Source of the DNA: Babylonia areolata
Taxonomy: Eukaryota; Mollusca; Gastropoda; Neogastropoda; Buccinidae
Direction: 5' to 3'
DNA length: 64,000 nt
NCBI RefSeq assembly: GCF_041734735.1
Contig: NC_134879.1
Span: 9,952,310-10,016,309 of the forward strand
Numbering within the stretch: the stretch's first letter is position 1; each line of letters opens with the position of its first letter. The notes below the pieces were generated by a model. That model was given only the letters and a program-made list of their open reading frames with translations, was not told the DNA's origin and did no database searches. Made by a program: the position numbers and the translations under genes. This document shows, one piece after another, positions 11,781 through 24,120 of the stretch.

Positions 11781-11814
11781 CGAGTTCAAATGAATACAGT
11801 AACACAGGCACACC

Positions 11815-12140
11815 ATGCAGGAAATCTTCCCTTTACAGTATCAGCATCAGTATCAGTAGCTCAAGGAGGCGTCACTGCGTTCGGTCAAATCCATATATAC
11901 GCTACACCACATCTGCCAAGCAGACGCCTGACCAGCAGCGTAACCCAACGCGTTTAGTCAGGCCTTGAGAGAGAAAAAAATAAAAAAATAAAAAAATAAA
12001 ATAAAACATAAAAATAAAGATAGATAACAATAAAAAAAAATAAAATAAAATAGAATAAAATAAATAAAGTAAAAATAACAACAATAAAATAAAATAAAAT
12101 AAAATAAGATGATAAATGAATAAAAAAAAAAAACCCAAAA
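11815..12140 (+). mobile_element. A-tailed SINE-like retroposon
   Basis: A compact body (11830-11967) with 'agctcaaggaggcgtcactg', 'cgctacaccacatctgcca' and 'cagcagcgtaacccaacgcg' ends in 'agtcaggccttgaga'. It runs directly into about 170 bases of A/T-only (AAAAT)n-type tail. A conserved body followed by a long A-rich tail is the structure of a retroposed SINE. I recognise the body as a dispersed gastropod repeat from memory only; its family name is not known to me. Confidence 0.55.
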
Positions 12141-12488
12141 ATACAATAAGCACATTTTGACAACCAAACTTGTGTTATGATAGTATGTTTATGAAATGCG
12201 TGTAAATTAGTTTATAAATGTACACATATATTTGCCTTTTCGTCATACAAATATGGCAGACATTGTTATATACATATACATGTTTATTTATTTATGTATT
12301 TGGGTGTGCCCGAATGTCCTGTATGTACTTCATCAACCCTTTTCTTTTCTTTTTTTAAATTTTTTAAAATTATTTTTTTTAAATTCCATGATTGTTTTTA
12401 TTCCCTTTTCTCTTTGCCCTGAGGGCTGGATGTAAAGCATGTGCATTCTTTTTCCAGTTCTCTCATATAAAAACATTTGTTCGTTCCT

Positions 12489-12502
12489 TCTCTCTCTCTC
12501 TC

Positions 12503-12595
<93 letters not shown>

Positions 12596-12625
12596 CTCTC
12601 TCTCTCTCTCTCTCTTTCTCCCCCC
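12489..12625. repeat. Compound (CT)n(CA)n(CT)n microsatellite
   Basis: CT run (12489-12540), CA run (12540-12592), then CT run (12591-12615). This makes long empty frames on both strands that are not genes. Confidence 0.95.
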
Positions 12626-12639
12626 CCACCCCTCTCTCT

Positions 12640-13136
12640 CTCTACCTCTCCAGTTTCAAAACTTTAAACCTATCTAACGATCACTGATTCAGCCATGGTT
12701 TTTGTTGTTGTTTTTGTTGTTGTTATTTTGTTGTTGTTTTTTTCCCTTCTGACATCGACAGATAGAGGGGTCCTGGAGGGTGGAGGCGAGGGAGACGGTA
12801 GGGTGAGGGGGAAGGAGGGAGGGAGGGAGGGAGAGACGAGCAGGAAGGGGAAAAAAATCTGTCAGGTGGAACCAGACAGATCGATTGTGCAACAGCCTGA
12901 TTTTTAACAACAACAGTTGGAACGGCCAGCACACTGCAATACAACGGCCGCTCACCACACCACGTCGCCAAGGTCGTGTGTGTGTGTGTGTGTTGAAGGT
13001 ATGTGTTTGCGTGTGTGTATATGTGTGTGCTGACTGTAGTGCGTGTGTCACTGCGTATGTGAGTGTGTGTTGTGTGCGCGCGCGCGTTTGTATGTGTGCG
13101 GTCGAGCGTGCGCGAGCGCGTGTGTGTTTATTGCAT

Positions 13137-13168
<32 letters not shown>

Positions 13169-13269
13169 CTCGCTGGCTCGTGTGCACGTGCATGTGTGAG
13201 TGTGCTGCGTTGACTACAGTGTGTGTTTCGTTTTATGCATGTCAGTGTGTGCGCGAGTGTTTCTGTGTG

Positions 13270-13312
<43 letters not shown>

Positions 13313-13735
13313 TTAATGTTTTAGTGAATTGGTGGGGTGGCAGGAACCTGATTTCTTTATGGCATTCCCTTTTGTTCTGCTTCATTTTATTGATTTATTT
13401 CATTTGGAATTTTTAATTAACGTTATTATTATTATTATTATTAGTAGTAGTAGTAGTAGTAGTATTCCTTTGGTTGTGTGGATCTGTCAGGAGACACTTT
13501 CCGGGAGTGTCTTTGTGTTGGATGGATTATGTTTGCGTGCGAGAGTGCGTGTGTGTATTGTATGGATTATGTTTGCTTGCGTGCGCGCGTGTGTGTGTAT
13601 GGAGTTGCGCACACGTGATGAGAGATTTGAAAACATAATTAGGACGCGGAGCTATTGAAATGCACACGCATACAGGGAGGCGTGGGGGAAGATTTTCGCT
13701 TCTGTCTGTTCTTCTATTATTATGCCTCACGCACA

Positions 13736-13777
<42 letters not shown>

Positions 13778-14182
13778 GACACAAACGCGCGCGCGCGTGT
13801 GTGTATCTATACTATCTATATCTTCTCTGTCCCTGTATCTGTCTCAGTCTCTGTCTGCCCCCCAACCCCTCCCTCCTCTCCCGTTTCTCTTTATGTCTCC
13901 GTCTGTCAATCTCTATGTCCCTGTCTCTGTCTCCTCTGTTCCCTACCTCTGTCTGTCTGACTCTCTCTCTCTCCCTCTGTCTCTCCCCCCCCACCCCCAC
14001 CCCTCTGCCCCCCCCCCCCTCCCAACCTCTCTCTCTCTTTTAAAATGAAACCAGTAATTGCTTGCATCGTTGTGCTGTAAATGTCACAGCTGTATATGGA
14101 TCTTCAAAAGCGGCCGTGGAGTGTAGTGAAGAAAACTTCCTACCGTTTCCGTTCGTTTCGTTTCATTCGGTTTGTCTCTTTA

Positions 14183-14213
<31 letters not shown>

Positions 14214-14316
14214 ATGCTATGACAGCACTCGCCTGTCAACGCAGGGAAGATGAAAAACGAGAAAAAGAGAGGGAGAGGGGGGGGGGGATGAGGATGGAAG
14301 GGATGAGTAAATTATA

Positions 14317-14386
<70 letters not shown>

Positions 14387-16277
14387 TCGGCATCCCTTGT
14401 TCGCTGTGATATAAGATTGGTGGAGTTGCGCGTTGCCTCAACAGTTCGTCTATTTAGAACGCGCGCGTGCGCGTGTGTGTGTGTGTGTGTGTGTGTGTGT
14501 TGTGTGTTTGGTGGTGGTGGTGGTGCCTTTTTGACTCGTGTCAGATGGTTGCGGTTGACTTGAGATTCTCTTCCTCCTGTTCCTTCTGTCGTACTTCCTC
14601 CTCCTCCTCCTCCTCCTATCCTCCTCTTCCGTCCTCTTCGTTTTTTTTTTTTTCTCCTTCCTCCTTTCCTTGCCGATTTGTCGCCGTGCCACCTTTTTGC
14701 GGCTCCTTTTTTTTTTCTTTCTCTTTTTTTTCTTCTTCAGTCTTCTGATATTCTTCTCCTGTTCCGTAGTTGAGTGTTGCTGTGTGTGTGTGTGTGTGTG
14801 TGCACGTGTAAGTGTTGGTGGCTTGGTTTAGTTCAGAGCCATAGAATGCGAATGGTGATGTCATTGTCGCCTTCCCGTCGTCGTCGTCGTCGTCGTCGTC
14901 GTTGCCTTCGTCGTTTTCTTCGCCCAGCATGCGGTGAAGGTTTTCGAGAAGTGCTCTGTTGTGAGGTGACTTGCTTGGGAAACTTTGGAGGGGTTGGTTT
15001 TGCTATTGTTGTCATGTTTCTCAAGTGTGGATTGAAGCGAACATTTTTCACCTTTTCGTTTTGTGGGTGGATCATCGTCATCATGTATTATCATCATTAT
15101 GTGTCATCATCGTCAGCAGCATTGTCGTTGTTATCCTTAATCATCATCATCATCTTCTTCTTCATCCTCCTCCCCCTCGTTCATCATCATCATCATCATC
15201 ATCGTCATGGTCGTTGTCATCGTCGTCATCGTCATCTTATTCAAGTTATTGTCCTCATCAGAGTTCAGGTTTGGTTCAGAGCACCGTGGTTCATTTGAGC
15301 GGTTCACCACCAAATCAGTGGGTCATTTTCAAATTAATGGGTCAGGGAAAAACAATTCCCATCTATCTAGATGTGTGTGCGTGTGTGTGACGGAATATAA
15401 ACACTATGTACTATGTACTACTAATGTTTGGTATGTCATGATGAACACGGAAAACACAGCATAGTCATGACGAAAGTTTATTCTGCAGTGTTGAAACATT
15501 TACTTATTCTGACAGCTGCGGATAGGAAATGTTCACATTATGGTCCAGCTGTTACCAGTGTTAGAAACAAAAGCAAAGCAGCACAGCTGAGAGACATCAG
15601 ATGCACAGTGTCACTGTCACTTGCGTTGATCTAACGCCATTGTTTTAGGAAAGCACTTTCCTCTGCTTTGTGAAAATCTAAATCTTCACACTTGCAAAAT
15701 GCCTGTAACATTTCCAAAAGCACAATGCAAGCAAAATGTGCTGACCTGTTTAATTACGTTCTTGTATGTACACATGGGGAAAAGATGAAATGCACTTTAA
15801 AGGTGATGTTGGATATTCCAGTACGTGTAAGTTGAGTTGTGGAAACACGAACATACCCAAATGTCGAAATATAAACGGCGCTGCACGTAAAAAGTACGCT
15901 TAGACGTATCTTGATCGAATGTCGATTTTGCTCGAAAGGGCCACTTTCTTGCATTACACATCAAAGCAAACACGCACGTTGCCTACGAACGCGGAAGAAA
16001 GAAGTCTCTGAGATGCAGACGTGCGCAGAATGAAAGGGACTGCAGCTGTCTGAACACTCATCCCATCGTTCTTGACATCAGCCAGCTCCTTTCGGCGGCA
16101 TGCTCCACGATGCGGATGACGATTTCTTACGGCGAAATGTTCTACCTTTTATCGAAGCCGTCCTCACTTTGAACCGGAGGGATTGGCGGGAAAGTCAAAA
16201 GCTGAACTGGCTCTGTGATCCGGCGTACTTTACAGAACGCGATGATGCCTTGTGTAAATATCTTGTTTCGATGACCA
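12640..16277. other. Microsatellite-rich spacer
   Basis: Includes GTT repeats (12700-12740), TG/CG tracts (12975-13200), (GT)n at 13269-13311, an ATT/AGT array (13423-13463), (CA)n at 13737-13772, CT-rich sequence (13820-14040), TCTG repeats (14175-14212), (CA)n at 14320-14380, (GT)n at 14476-14500, CTC/CTT-rich sequence (14565-14745), (CGT)n at 14877-14902 and ATC arrays (15060-15240). The part from about 15450 to 16277 is non-repetitive but I could not identify an exon in it. Confidence 0.65.
14320..14380. repeat. (CA)n microsatellite, about 60 bp
   Basis: A perfect CA dinucleotide run of about 30 units. Confidence 0.95.
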
Positions 16278-17152
16278 ACACTTGATGATGATGGTGATCG
16301 TCGTTGTTGTTGTTGGCGGCATCATTATCATTATATTCGTCATCACTGTATATTCGTCATCACTGTCATTGTGCCGTCATCGTCGTCGTCCTGCTTCTCT
16401 TACTTTGGAGTAATGTTAACGTTTCATTGTCATCATCATCACGGTTATCATTTCCGTTATCATCAGTACTGTTATCATTACCATCATCATCATTACTGTT
16501 ATCATTGTCATCATCATCACGGTTATCATTTCCATTATCATCAGTACTGTTATCATTACCATCATCATCATTACTGATATCATTGTCATCATCATCACGG
16601 TTATCATTTCCATTATCATCAGTACTGTTATCATTACCGTCATCATCATTACTGATATCATTGTCATCATCATCACGGTTATCATTTCCATTATCATCAG
16701 TACTGTTATCATTACCATCATCATCATTACTGTTATCATTGTCATCATCATCACGGTTATCATTTCCATTATCATCAGTACTGTTATCATTAGCATCATC
16801 ATCATTACTGATATCATTGTCATCATCATCACGGTTATCATTTCCATTATCATCAGTACTGTTATCATTACCATCATCATCATTACTGTTATCATTGACA
16901 TCATCATCGCGGTTATCATTTCCATTATCATCAGTACTGTTATCATTACCATCATCATCATTACTGATAACATTGTCATCATCATCACGGTTATCATTTC
17001 CATTATCATCAGTACTGTTATCATTACCGTCATCATCATTACTGTTATCATTGTCGTCACCATCATCTTCGTCATTGTTGTGATTAGTATTATCGTTACT
17101 GTTGTTAATTATTATTGTTGTCGTATTGATGCATATTGATATTATTATTCCA
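16278..17152. repeat. Nested duplication, copy 1, with 78-bp satellite array
   Basis: Starts with 'aacacttgatgatgatggtg' and 'gtaatgttaacgtttca', holds an array of about eight 78-bp units (about 16424-17050; each carries 'acggttatcatttcc' and 'tatcatcagtactgttatc'), and ends with 'ttattattcc'. The same left and right landmarks flank a different array in 17153-17865. The 78-bp period is divisible by three, which keeps long serine/leucine frames open; these are not genes. Confidence 0.9.
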
Positions 17153-17865
17153 ACACTTGATGATGATGGTGATCGTTGTTGTTGGCATCATTATCATTAT
17201 ATTCGTCATCACTGTCATTGTGCCGTCATCGTCGTCGTCCTGTTTCTCTTACTTTTGAGTAATGTTAACGTTTCAACGTTTTTAGTACATAATCATATGG
17301 GAAGAGTTATTTCGTGCTCTGTCCGTACTGTTTAATTTAGTGGATTAGAATCATCATCATCATCATCATCATCACAGATCATCATCATCATCATCTACTG
17401 TTGTCTTCATCAGCATCATTACCGTCGTCATCATAACCGTTATCTCCACCACTTCATTATCACCATCATCATCAGTACAGTTGACATTACCATCATCATC
17501 AGCACTGTTATCATTACCATCATCACCATTACTGATATCATTGTCATCATCATCATTACTGATATCATTGTCATCATCATTACTGTTATCATTGTCATCA
17601 TTACTGATATCATTGTCATCATCATTACTGTTATCATTGTCATCATTACTGATATCGTTGTCATCATCATCATTACTGTTATCATTGTCGTCATCATTAC
17701 TGTTATCATTGTCATCATCATCATTACTGTTAGCATTGTCATCATCATCATTACTGTTATCATTGTCGTCACCATCATCTTCGTCATTGTTGTTATTAGT
17801 ATTATCGTTACTGTTATTAATTATTATTGTTGTTGTATTTATGCTTATTGATATTATTATTCCCA
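17153..17865. repeat. Nested duplication, copy 2, with short ATC-type array
   Basis: Begins with the same 'aacacttgatgatgatggtg' and 'gtaatgttaacgtttca' (17266-17276) and ends with the same block at 17766-17865 as copy 1. Inside, the 78-bp array is replaced by shorter units of the form TCATTACTGTTATCATTG. So the flanks were duplicated and the arrays then evolved separately. Confidence 0.9.
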
Positions 17866-18309
17866 TAAGTTATGTGTATTTATGTCCCGCACATATACAA
17901 ATCGTGTTTTGTTTTCCTTCAACATTCAGTTTGGTTTCTTCCTCCCGGCATGTGTTTCGTTTAAAAAAAAAAAAGAAGTCTTTCTTCCTTCTTTTCTTTC
18001 TTCCCTTCTTTGTGCTTGCTGTAGATGTGGCTGTATGTTGGCCAGTCCCCTTCATATATCATGACTAACCAAGGTTTCATTCCGTCGCACCAAACGTGGG
18101 GTCTTTTCTCTCCGAGCTAAAACCGATTATTGGGACGTCCAGGACGATTTAGAAAAAAAAACAAAAAAAACCAACAGAAACTGACGGAACTTTCGACTGC
18201 AAAAACTGGACGACCAGTGGTTGTGTGGGAAGAATAGAGAGGAGTGGGTGGAGAGGAGATGGGATTTTTATTGTTATTATCTACGTCTTCTTGATTCAGT
18301 TAGTTGTGA
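17866..18309. other. Unremarkable spacer
   Basis: Contains an A-run (17962-17974) and CTT-rich sequence. No gene or element recognised. Confidence 0.6.
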
Positions 18310-18652
18310 ATGATGAGGATGGTGTTCCTCCTTCGGACGGATTCGAAGATGACCATGGCTTCAAGTATCATCAAATGGAAGATCGGTGGCTGTGGGTCCG
18401 GAGGTGACTGATAAAGGCCAACCAGGGCCCTGAAGACTCGCCCACATGTGGGGGACACAAGTGAGTGAGTGCTGTCACCGTGGCAGTGGATGTTGCTCGG
18501 GCCTTGTGGCACAGCACGCTTTCGTTGCTGGCTTGAGCTTGAGCTGCACGGGATCCACGTTGCTGCGCCAAGGTGGACGGTCCAGAGCAAGCGTCTCCCA
18601 CGTGGTGATGTCGACGCCCAGGTCTTTGGAGTTGTGAATAGCTGCCATGGAA
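18310..18652 (-). mobile_element. 3' remnant of a LINE, C-terminal Cys-His end
   Basis: The minus strand reads DLGVDITTWETLALDRPPWR (about 18570-18630), a tryptophan-containing segment seen near the C terminus of many invertebrate LINE proteins. It is followed by PTCGRVFRALVGL in one frame and ISHLRTHSHRSSI with a stop at 18371 in the next. Together they resemble the CxxCGRxFxAxxGLxSHxRTH finger that ends such proteins; a frameshift splits it here. The upstream boundary coincides with the MITE at 18653. Confidence 0.7.
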
Positions 18653-18884
18653 TTAACTCTCTCCATACGAACGGCGAAAGAGACGACGTTAACAGCGTTT
18701 CAGCCCAATTACCACCATCGAAATATTACAAGCGGAAGGCTCTTACACTGAAGAGGTGAATGTTGACAAAGAATACCACATTTCTGACGACGGAAGCTAA
18801 AGGTTGGGTCATTGAGACACCCACTGGACATCCGAGGGGTCTGTGTAGAGGAGAAGAGAGGACTGGCCGTACTGAGTGAGTTAA
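18653..18884. mobile_element. TTAA-flanked MITE, 232 bp
   Basis: Both ends are TTAA (18653-18656 and 18881-18884). Internal to these are imperfect inverted termini: 'ctctctccatacgaacgg' at the left, and 'ccgtactgagtgag' at the right, whose complement is ctcactcagtacgg. TTAA target duplication is the hallmark of piggyBac-type transposition, so a non-autonomous piggyBac-like origin is likely, though the termini lack the usual CCC start. No coding capacity. I recognise it from memory as a dispersed gastropod repeat. Confidence 0.75.
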
Positions 18885-19914
18885 CGGAGTGTCACGCGCA
18901 GACAGGGGCAGTGGCAGCGTCTTCAGAATTAAAAGGCAATGCCAGTTTTGAATAACAGTTAATTTTGTGTTTGCACATTTCTTCTGTCATTGCTGCTTTG
19001 TGGACATGTCAGATGTTCGGTATTTGGGACAAGCCCGGAGCTTCCTTTTTTTGAGGAAGTGTTTGGGTCTGTTCTAATGTACCTTTTATTTACCTTTGTG
19101 TTAGCTGAATTGCCGGGTTGCATAAGCAGCACTGACTTAAAGTTGTTTACCTTATACATGAAGAGAGTTACCAGTCTTTATTGTTTATTTATTTATTTTT
19201 TTTAATAGCTGTGCAGCAGTATGTTGTTTTCTTTTCTTCTTTTTTTCTTTAAATTTTTTAAATTATTTATTAGATAATAATTATTCAGAAATACAGCATC
19301 AACGGTTCGCGTAATTCAGTGACATGATTACTGCCTTACCTGTCAGCCTTAACTTTGCAATGATTGATCTTGGTTTTTATTGCAAGGAGGAAAAGATGAT
19401 TTTTTGGGCCATGACGTGGGAAAAAAAAAAGTGCAGAAAGTGCCCTTACTTCGCCCGGAAGTTCATCAAGCGTTTCACCACATTCTGCTAAGTCTCTGTC
19501 TTTGTCTCCAAATGTCTGTCTCTGTCTGTCTCTCCCCTATCGCCCCCTTAACCCCCCCCCCCTCCCTCCATCCGTCCTCTTTACCAACCTCCCACCCCAC
19601 ACCGCCTACCTTACCGATCAAAAGATTTTCGGTTCATCATCTCCCATCAATAGCTTGACTTGAGGAAGGGTGATATTGACTTAAGCTTCCCCAGTTAACA
19701 TAACAATCTTGGCTGGATTTGTTCGTTCGCATACCAGCAGCCAGTGCAGGGTGCAGTCAGTTCGTTCCGCTGTGTAGCGCAACACCGTACCACAGGCATA
19801 GCAGCAACAGCATCAGCAGCGGCAGCAGTGGTCGTCCGGTGCCTAGTGAACAACACAACAACAAAAGTTCGTGGAGATATAAACAGCATTCCAGCAGGCA
19901 AAACACTCACCTTC

Positions 19915-19918
<4 letters not shown>

Positions 19919-19962
<44 letters not shown>

Positions 19963-20012
19963 CTCTCTCTCTCTGTCTGTCTCTCTCTCACTACACGCAC
20001 ACACACACACAG

Positions 20013-20063
<51 letters not shown>
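19919..20063. repeat. (CA)n and (TG)n arrays in inverted arrangement
   Basis: A CA run of about 20 units (19919-19959) and a TG run of about 23 units (20018-20063) face each other across about 58 bases of CT and CA sequence. The arms are perfectly complementary and could form a long hairpin. Confidence 0.9.
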
Positions 20064-20066
<3 letters not shown>

Positions 20067-21257
20067 CGCACTTGCGTACGTAATGATGTAATAATGATTT
20101 TGTCACTGTTTTGTTGATAGTGGAATATTCCAGTTATTCTTCGAATACGTCGTTATCATTAATCTAATTTATTTTATTTTGTTTCTTTTTTTTTTTCTTG
20201 TTTGATATCCTTAAATGGGTAGATTAGAAGGCATTTCTTGTGCACAATCCTTTACCCATAAAATATTTTTGAACTAGTAATCCCCCACCCTCTCTCTCTC
20301 TCTCTTCCACGCACACACACACTCTCACATGCACAACAAAAAAAAACAACAACAAATCGAAGCTTGCTCAGTAGTCGGACAGCAAAAACGAACACATCCA
20401 ACGTAAAGGTAGACGTGATTTTATTTATTCATTATCATTATGTTTTTTGTGTGTGTGTTTTTTTTTACCCAACAAACGGGTTGGAAGGCGGGAAACGAAA
20501 GCAGTGATTGTTGTTGATAGCAATTCCAACAAGGGGAGAGAGAGAGAAGAAAAAAATCCACGCTTCGTGGCGGTTGAAAAATAAAATGATTTGAAATACT
20601 TCCTGGTCAGGCCAGTCCAATAAAGCAGCACCGAGTCAACCTTGCAATCTGGGAGCAGTAGCACAACGCAGCAGCGATGCGGACCCTGTATCAGAGAGAG
20701 AGAGAGAGGGGGGGGGTGGGGAGACATTAAGTATAGCTGGAGCATGACGACCCGACCTGCCACGCTCAACGCTTCAAGACCTCTCTCGCCTCGCCCGAGC
20801 AGCGACAATAATTATGATCATGGATGCGAGAGGTGGGTGGAAGGCCGTGAGGAGGGGTGGGTGGCTAGAATCGTGATGGCCTTCGCTTTTTTTTTTTTCT
20901 ATTACGATGCCATGGTAGAATGGGGTTGGTAGGCTTTGCTTTGCCTGTTGATGATGATGATGGAGGTGGAGATGATGGTGGTGGTGACGTTGTCGCAGGG
21001 TGGGCGGAGCCTGCATGGCGCTGCCTCGCCTTTGCTGCCAGGGCATGGTATGACATGGCATTGTGCAGGCTCCGCGCCAAGGTATCGATCGATCCGGTGA
21101 TCATCACAGTCAGTTGTGCTGAGAGAGTGGGTGAGTGAGGCTGGATTGAGGGAAAGTAGGGAACGACGATTCGGTGCGGTGCTGCAGGAGTTTTGCTCCC
21201 CCACCGTTAACCTTCTCCCCGGCCCTCAATCTTCCTCCTCTTTGTGGATTTTTTTTT

Positions 21258-21260
<3 letters not shown>

Positions 21261-21310
<50 letters not shown>
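21261..21310. repeat. (GT)n microsatellite
   Basis: A perfect GT run of about 50 bases preceded by a T-run (21248-21260). Confidence 0.95.
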
Positions 21311-21311
<1 letters not shown>

Positions 21312-21712
21312 GTTTGACTAATTGTAAAATCTGTGTTTGTTTCAAATTACCCCATTATATCAAAGAGAAAGAAAACAGAGAGAGGATTTAAGTATCTTTT
21401 CTAGATTACCAATATCTCGATCCCCCCACCTCTCCCCCGCCCCCGCTTTCCTCCAGTATCCATATTAATTATCACCACCACCAGCTTGGATTGTACACCC
21501 CACCACTGAAGTTATCATACGATAAGAAAATACGTTTGTGGATTTGTCTAAACAAAAAAACCCAGCAGAAGAGGCTATCCTCAGTTGAAAAGATGAACAC
21601 CTGTGTTGGTCTTGGTGGAGGAGAGCATTGTTTCTGGAGAAAACAGGGTGGAGAGGGAGAGACGTGGGGGTGGGGGGGGTTCAACCTGGGATCACCTTCA
21701 CCTTCACCTTCT

Positions 21713-21999
21713 TCACCTCTCCCGTAGTCTGGGTTCAGACCGTTGGGGCACCGCTGCTGACCTGACCACCACCCATCTCCACTCTTCACGGTTTTCTGAT
21801 TTCCTCAGGGCGTCACCGAGCGTCAAGCCTGTCCACCCCCGGATGTTGTCTTCCCATCTCTTCTTCTGCCGTCCTCTCCTTCTGCCTCCTTGTACGGTGC
21901 CTTGCAGGAACGTTTTGGCAAGACCAGATGATCGGGAGATGTGTCCATACCACCTAAGTTTGCGTTTCTTCACTATGGACAGAAGGTCTTCGTAGGGTC
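21713..21999 (-). mobile_element. RTE-like LINE 3' ORF end
   Basis: The minus strand reads VGPYEDLLSIVKKRKLRWYG, then HISRSSGLAKTFLQGTV, GGRRRGRQKKRWEDNI, and WRWVVVRSAAVPQR before a stop at 21713. The pattern KRKLRWYGH...RRRGRQKKRWEDNI is a very common C-terminal signature of invertebrate LINE reverse transcriptases. The frame is open over about 95 codons. The rest of the element is absent, so this is a severely 5'-truncated copy or one later broken by rearrangement. Confidence 0.85.
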
Positions 22000-22037
22000 C
22001 AACCTGGGATATCCAACAGAAACACCAAGAAAGGGGG

Positions 22038-22125
22038 GGAAAAAAATGATGGAATTTATATAGCGCTAAGTCTTGTGCGGAAACAAATCCAGAGCTATTT
22101 CACACCGAACTTTCACACACGCATG
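22038..22125 (-). mobile_element. LINE 3' tail fragment
   Basis: 'ggaatttatatagcgctaag' followed by 'cttgtgcggaaacaaatcc' and 'tttcacaccga' is the reverse complement of the tail seen at 42390-42440 (gtgtgaaagcgcttt ... gcacaagatccagcgctata). It marks the terminal stub of an L2/CR1-like LINE or a SINE sharing that tail. Confidence 0.6.
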
Positions 22126-22204
22126 CATAATTCAGAAACAGAGATGAAAGACAAAACCTGTAGATACACAGACAGAAGGCTGGGGAAACTATGGATGGAA
22201 AAGG

Positions 22205-23325
22205 GGAGGGTACGGTTGAGTTATTATGGAAAGAAGTAGAAAACCTGAACCAGTGGAGGGTATGGATGAGTTAGTATGGAAAGAAGTAGAAAACCTGAAC
22301 CAGTGGAGGGTATGGATGAGTTGTTTTGGAAAGAGGTAGAAAACCTGAACCAGTGGAGGGTATGGATGAGTTGTGGAAAGAGGTAGAAAACCTGAACCAA
22401 TGGAGGGTATGGATGAGTTGTTTTGGAAAGAGTTAGAAAACCTGAACCAGTGGAGGGTATGGATGAGTTGTTTTGGAAAGAGGTAGAAAACCTGAACCAG
22501 TGGAGGGTGTGGATGAGTTGTTTTGGAAAGAGGTAGAAAACCTGAACCAGTGGAGGGTATGGATGAGTTGTGGAAAGAGTTAGAAAACCTGAACCAGTGG
22601 AGGGTATGGATGAGTTGTTTTGGAAAGAGGTAGAAAACCTGAACCAGTGGAGGGTATGGATGAGTTGTTTTGGAAAGAGGTAGAAAACCTGAACCAGTGG
22701 AGGGTATGGATGAGTTAGTATGGAAAGAGTTAGAAAACCTGAACCAGTGGAGGGTATGGATGAGTTGTGGAAAGAGGTTGAAAACCTGAACCAGTGGAGG
22801 GTATGGATGAGTTAGTATGGAAAGAGTTAGAAAACCTGAACCAGTGGAGGGTATGGATGAGTTGTGGAAAGAGGTAGAAAACCTGAACCAGTGGAGGGTA
22901 TGGATGAGTTGTGGAAAGAGTTGAACCAGTGGAGGGTATGGATGAGTTGTGGAAAGAGTTAGAAAACCTGAACCAGTGGAGGGTATGGATGAGTTGTGGA
23001 AAGAGGTAGAAAACCTGAACCAGTGGAGGGTATGGATGAGATAGTATGGAAAGAGTTAGAAAACTTGAACCATTGGAGGGTATGGATGAGTTAGTATGGA
23101 AAGAGGTCGAAAACCTGAACCAGTGGAGGGTATGGATGAGATAGTATGGAAAGAGGTCGAAAACCTGAACCAGTGGAGGGTATGGATGAGATAGTATGGA
23201 AAGAGTTAGAAAACCTGAACCAGTGGAGGGTATGGATGAGATAGTATGGAAAGAGGTCGAAAACCTGAACCAATGGAGGGTGTGGATGAGTTACTATGGA
23301 AAGAGGTCGAAAACCTGAACCAATG
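22205..23325. repeat. Minisatellite, about 50-bp unit, about 23 copies
   Basis: Units follow 'gtagaaaacctgaaccagtg' + 'gagggtatggatgagttg' + 'ttttggaaagag'. Three versions of the third block occur (ttgttttgg, ttagtatgg, and a short ttgtgg), and the last seven or so units (23040-23325) form a homogeneous 'agatagtatgg...ggtcg' block. This points to local expansion of one variant at the right end. The 50-bp period does not keep frames open, and no protein is implied. Confidence 0.95.
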
Positions 23326-24070
23326 CATGTCAAGTTGGTGGCGCCTTGTGCCTCACCTGGTATCATTGACACGGACGAGAAGAAAGATTATACACATCCC
23401 CTTTCAGGCAAGGACTGGTAAGAAAAAGCAACAACATTGCAGTCTCTGCAGAATTAGATCTTTATGAAGATTTTATTCTTTATTTAGTACGCGCGTGCGT
23501 TTGTGCATGCGTGCGTTTGTGTGTTTGGATGTGCGTACGTGCAAAGCAACACCTACAAAACGATTGATGGGATAAACATTGTGGCTAAATCGTTGGCAAC
23601 GTTCAGTGAATAAAAGGAAAGGGGTTTGGCACAAAGCAGGTAGTGAGAAAGTTTATTTCGTTGAACAAGTACAGCAGAACTGTTCCAGTTGTATCAAGGT
23701 ATAACCTCTGTATACCACACCCTCACACAATCCTTTCAAAGTACTTTAAAACAAAAAACAAAAAACAACAACAAAAAACAAAAAAAATCGAACAAAAATA
23801 TTCAAAAGGTAATAATATAACCAAATTTAACATTCTCATGGTGATATTTTATATATTATGTATATCTACGTTGTCATCATCAGAACACACAAAATTATCT
23901 TCATCCTTATTTCTGGTACTATTATGATTAACATGGCTATGCCTTGACGTTTGTGCTTCAGCAGTAGACTTAACTATTGACTGTATTGTAAAGTCATGAT
24001 CAGACGATGAAGTTGCAACGAGGTCGTGTCTTTTTAGCAATATCAATTTTTTGAAAATTGACACATTCGG
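23326..24070. other. Unique spacer
   Basis: Mostly non-repetitive AT-rich DNA with an A-rich stretch (23750-23790) and a TGCG-rich patch near 23490-23540. No coding evidence recognised. Confidence 0.6.
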
Positions 24071-24081
24071 AGAGAGAGAGA

Positions 24082-24120
<39 letters not shown>

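Larger units (their letters stand above)
18885..21712. other. Mixed spacer with microsatellites
   Basis: Contains CT/CCT-rich sequence (19495-19580), the CA/TG pair at 19919-20063, T-rich runs (20185-20200, 20458-20466), GA repeats, and (GT)n at 21261-21310. Stretches 18900-19380, 19640-19910 and 20580-21240 are largely unique sequence. No exon could be supported in them. Confidence 0.6.

Noticed and set aside
15428-16285. Short frames in unique sequence (15428-15634, 16100-16285)
   Set aside because: No motif, no convincing splice sites, no recognised similarity.
16304-17083. Long Ser/Leu frame and its antisense Met-rich frame
   Set aside because: Produced by the 78-bp ATC-type array; both strands open because the unit lacks stops.
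18885-19205. Continuation of the LINE beyond the MITE
   Set aside because: No LINE motif could be read on either strand after 18884.
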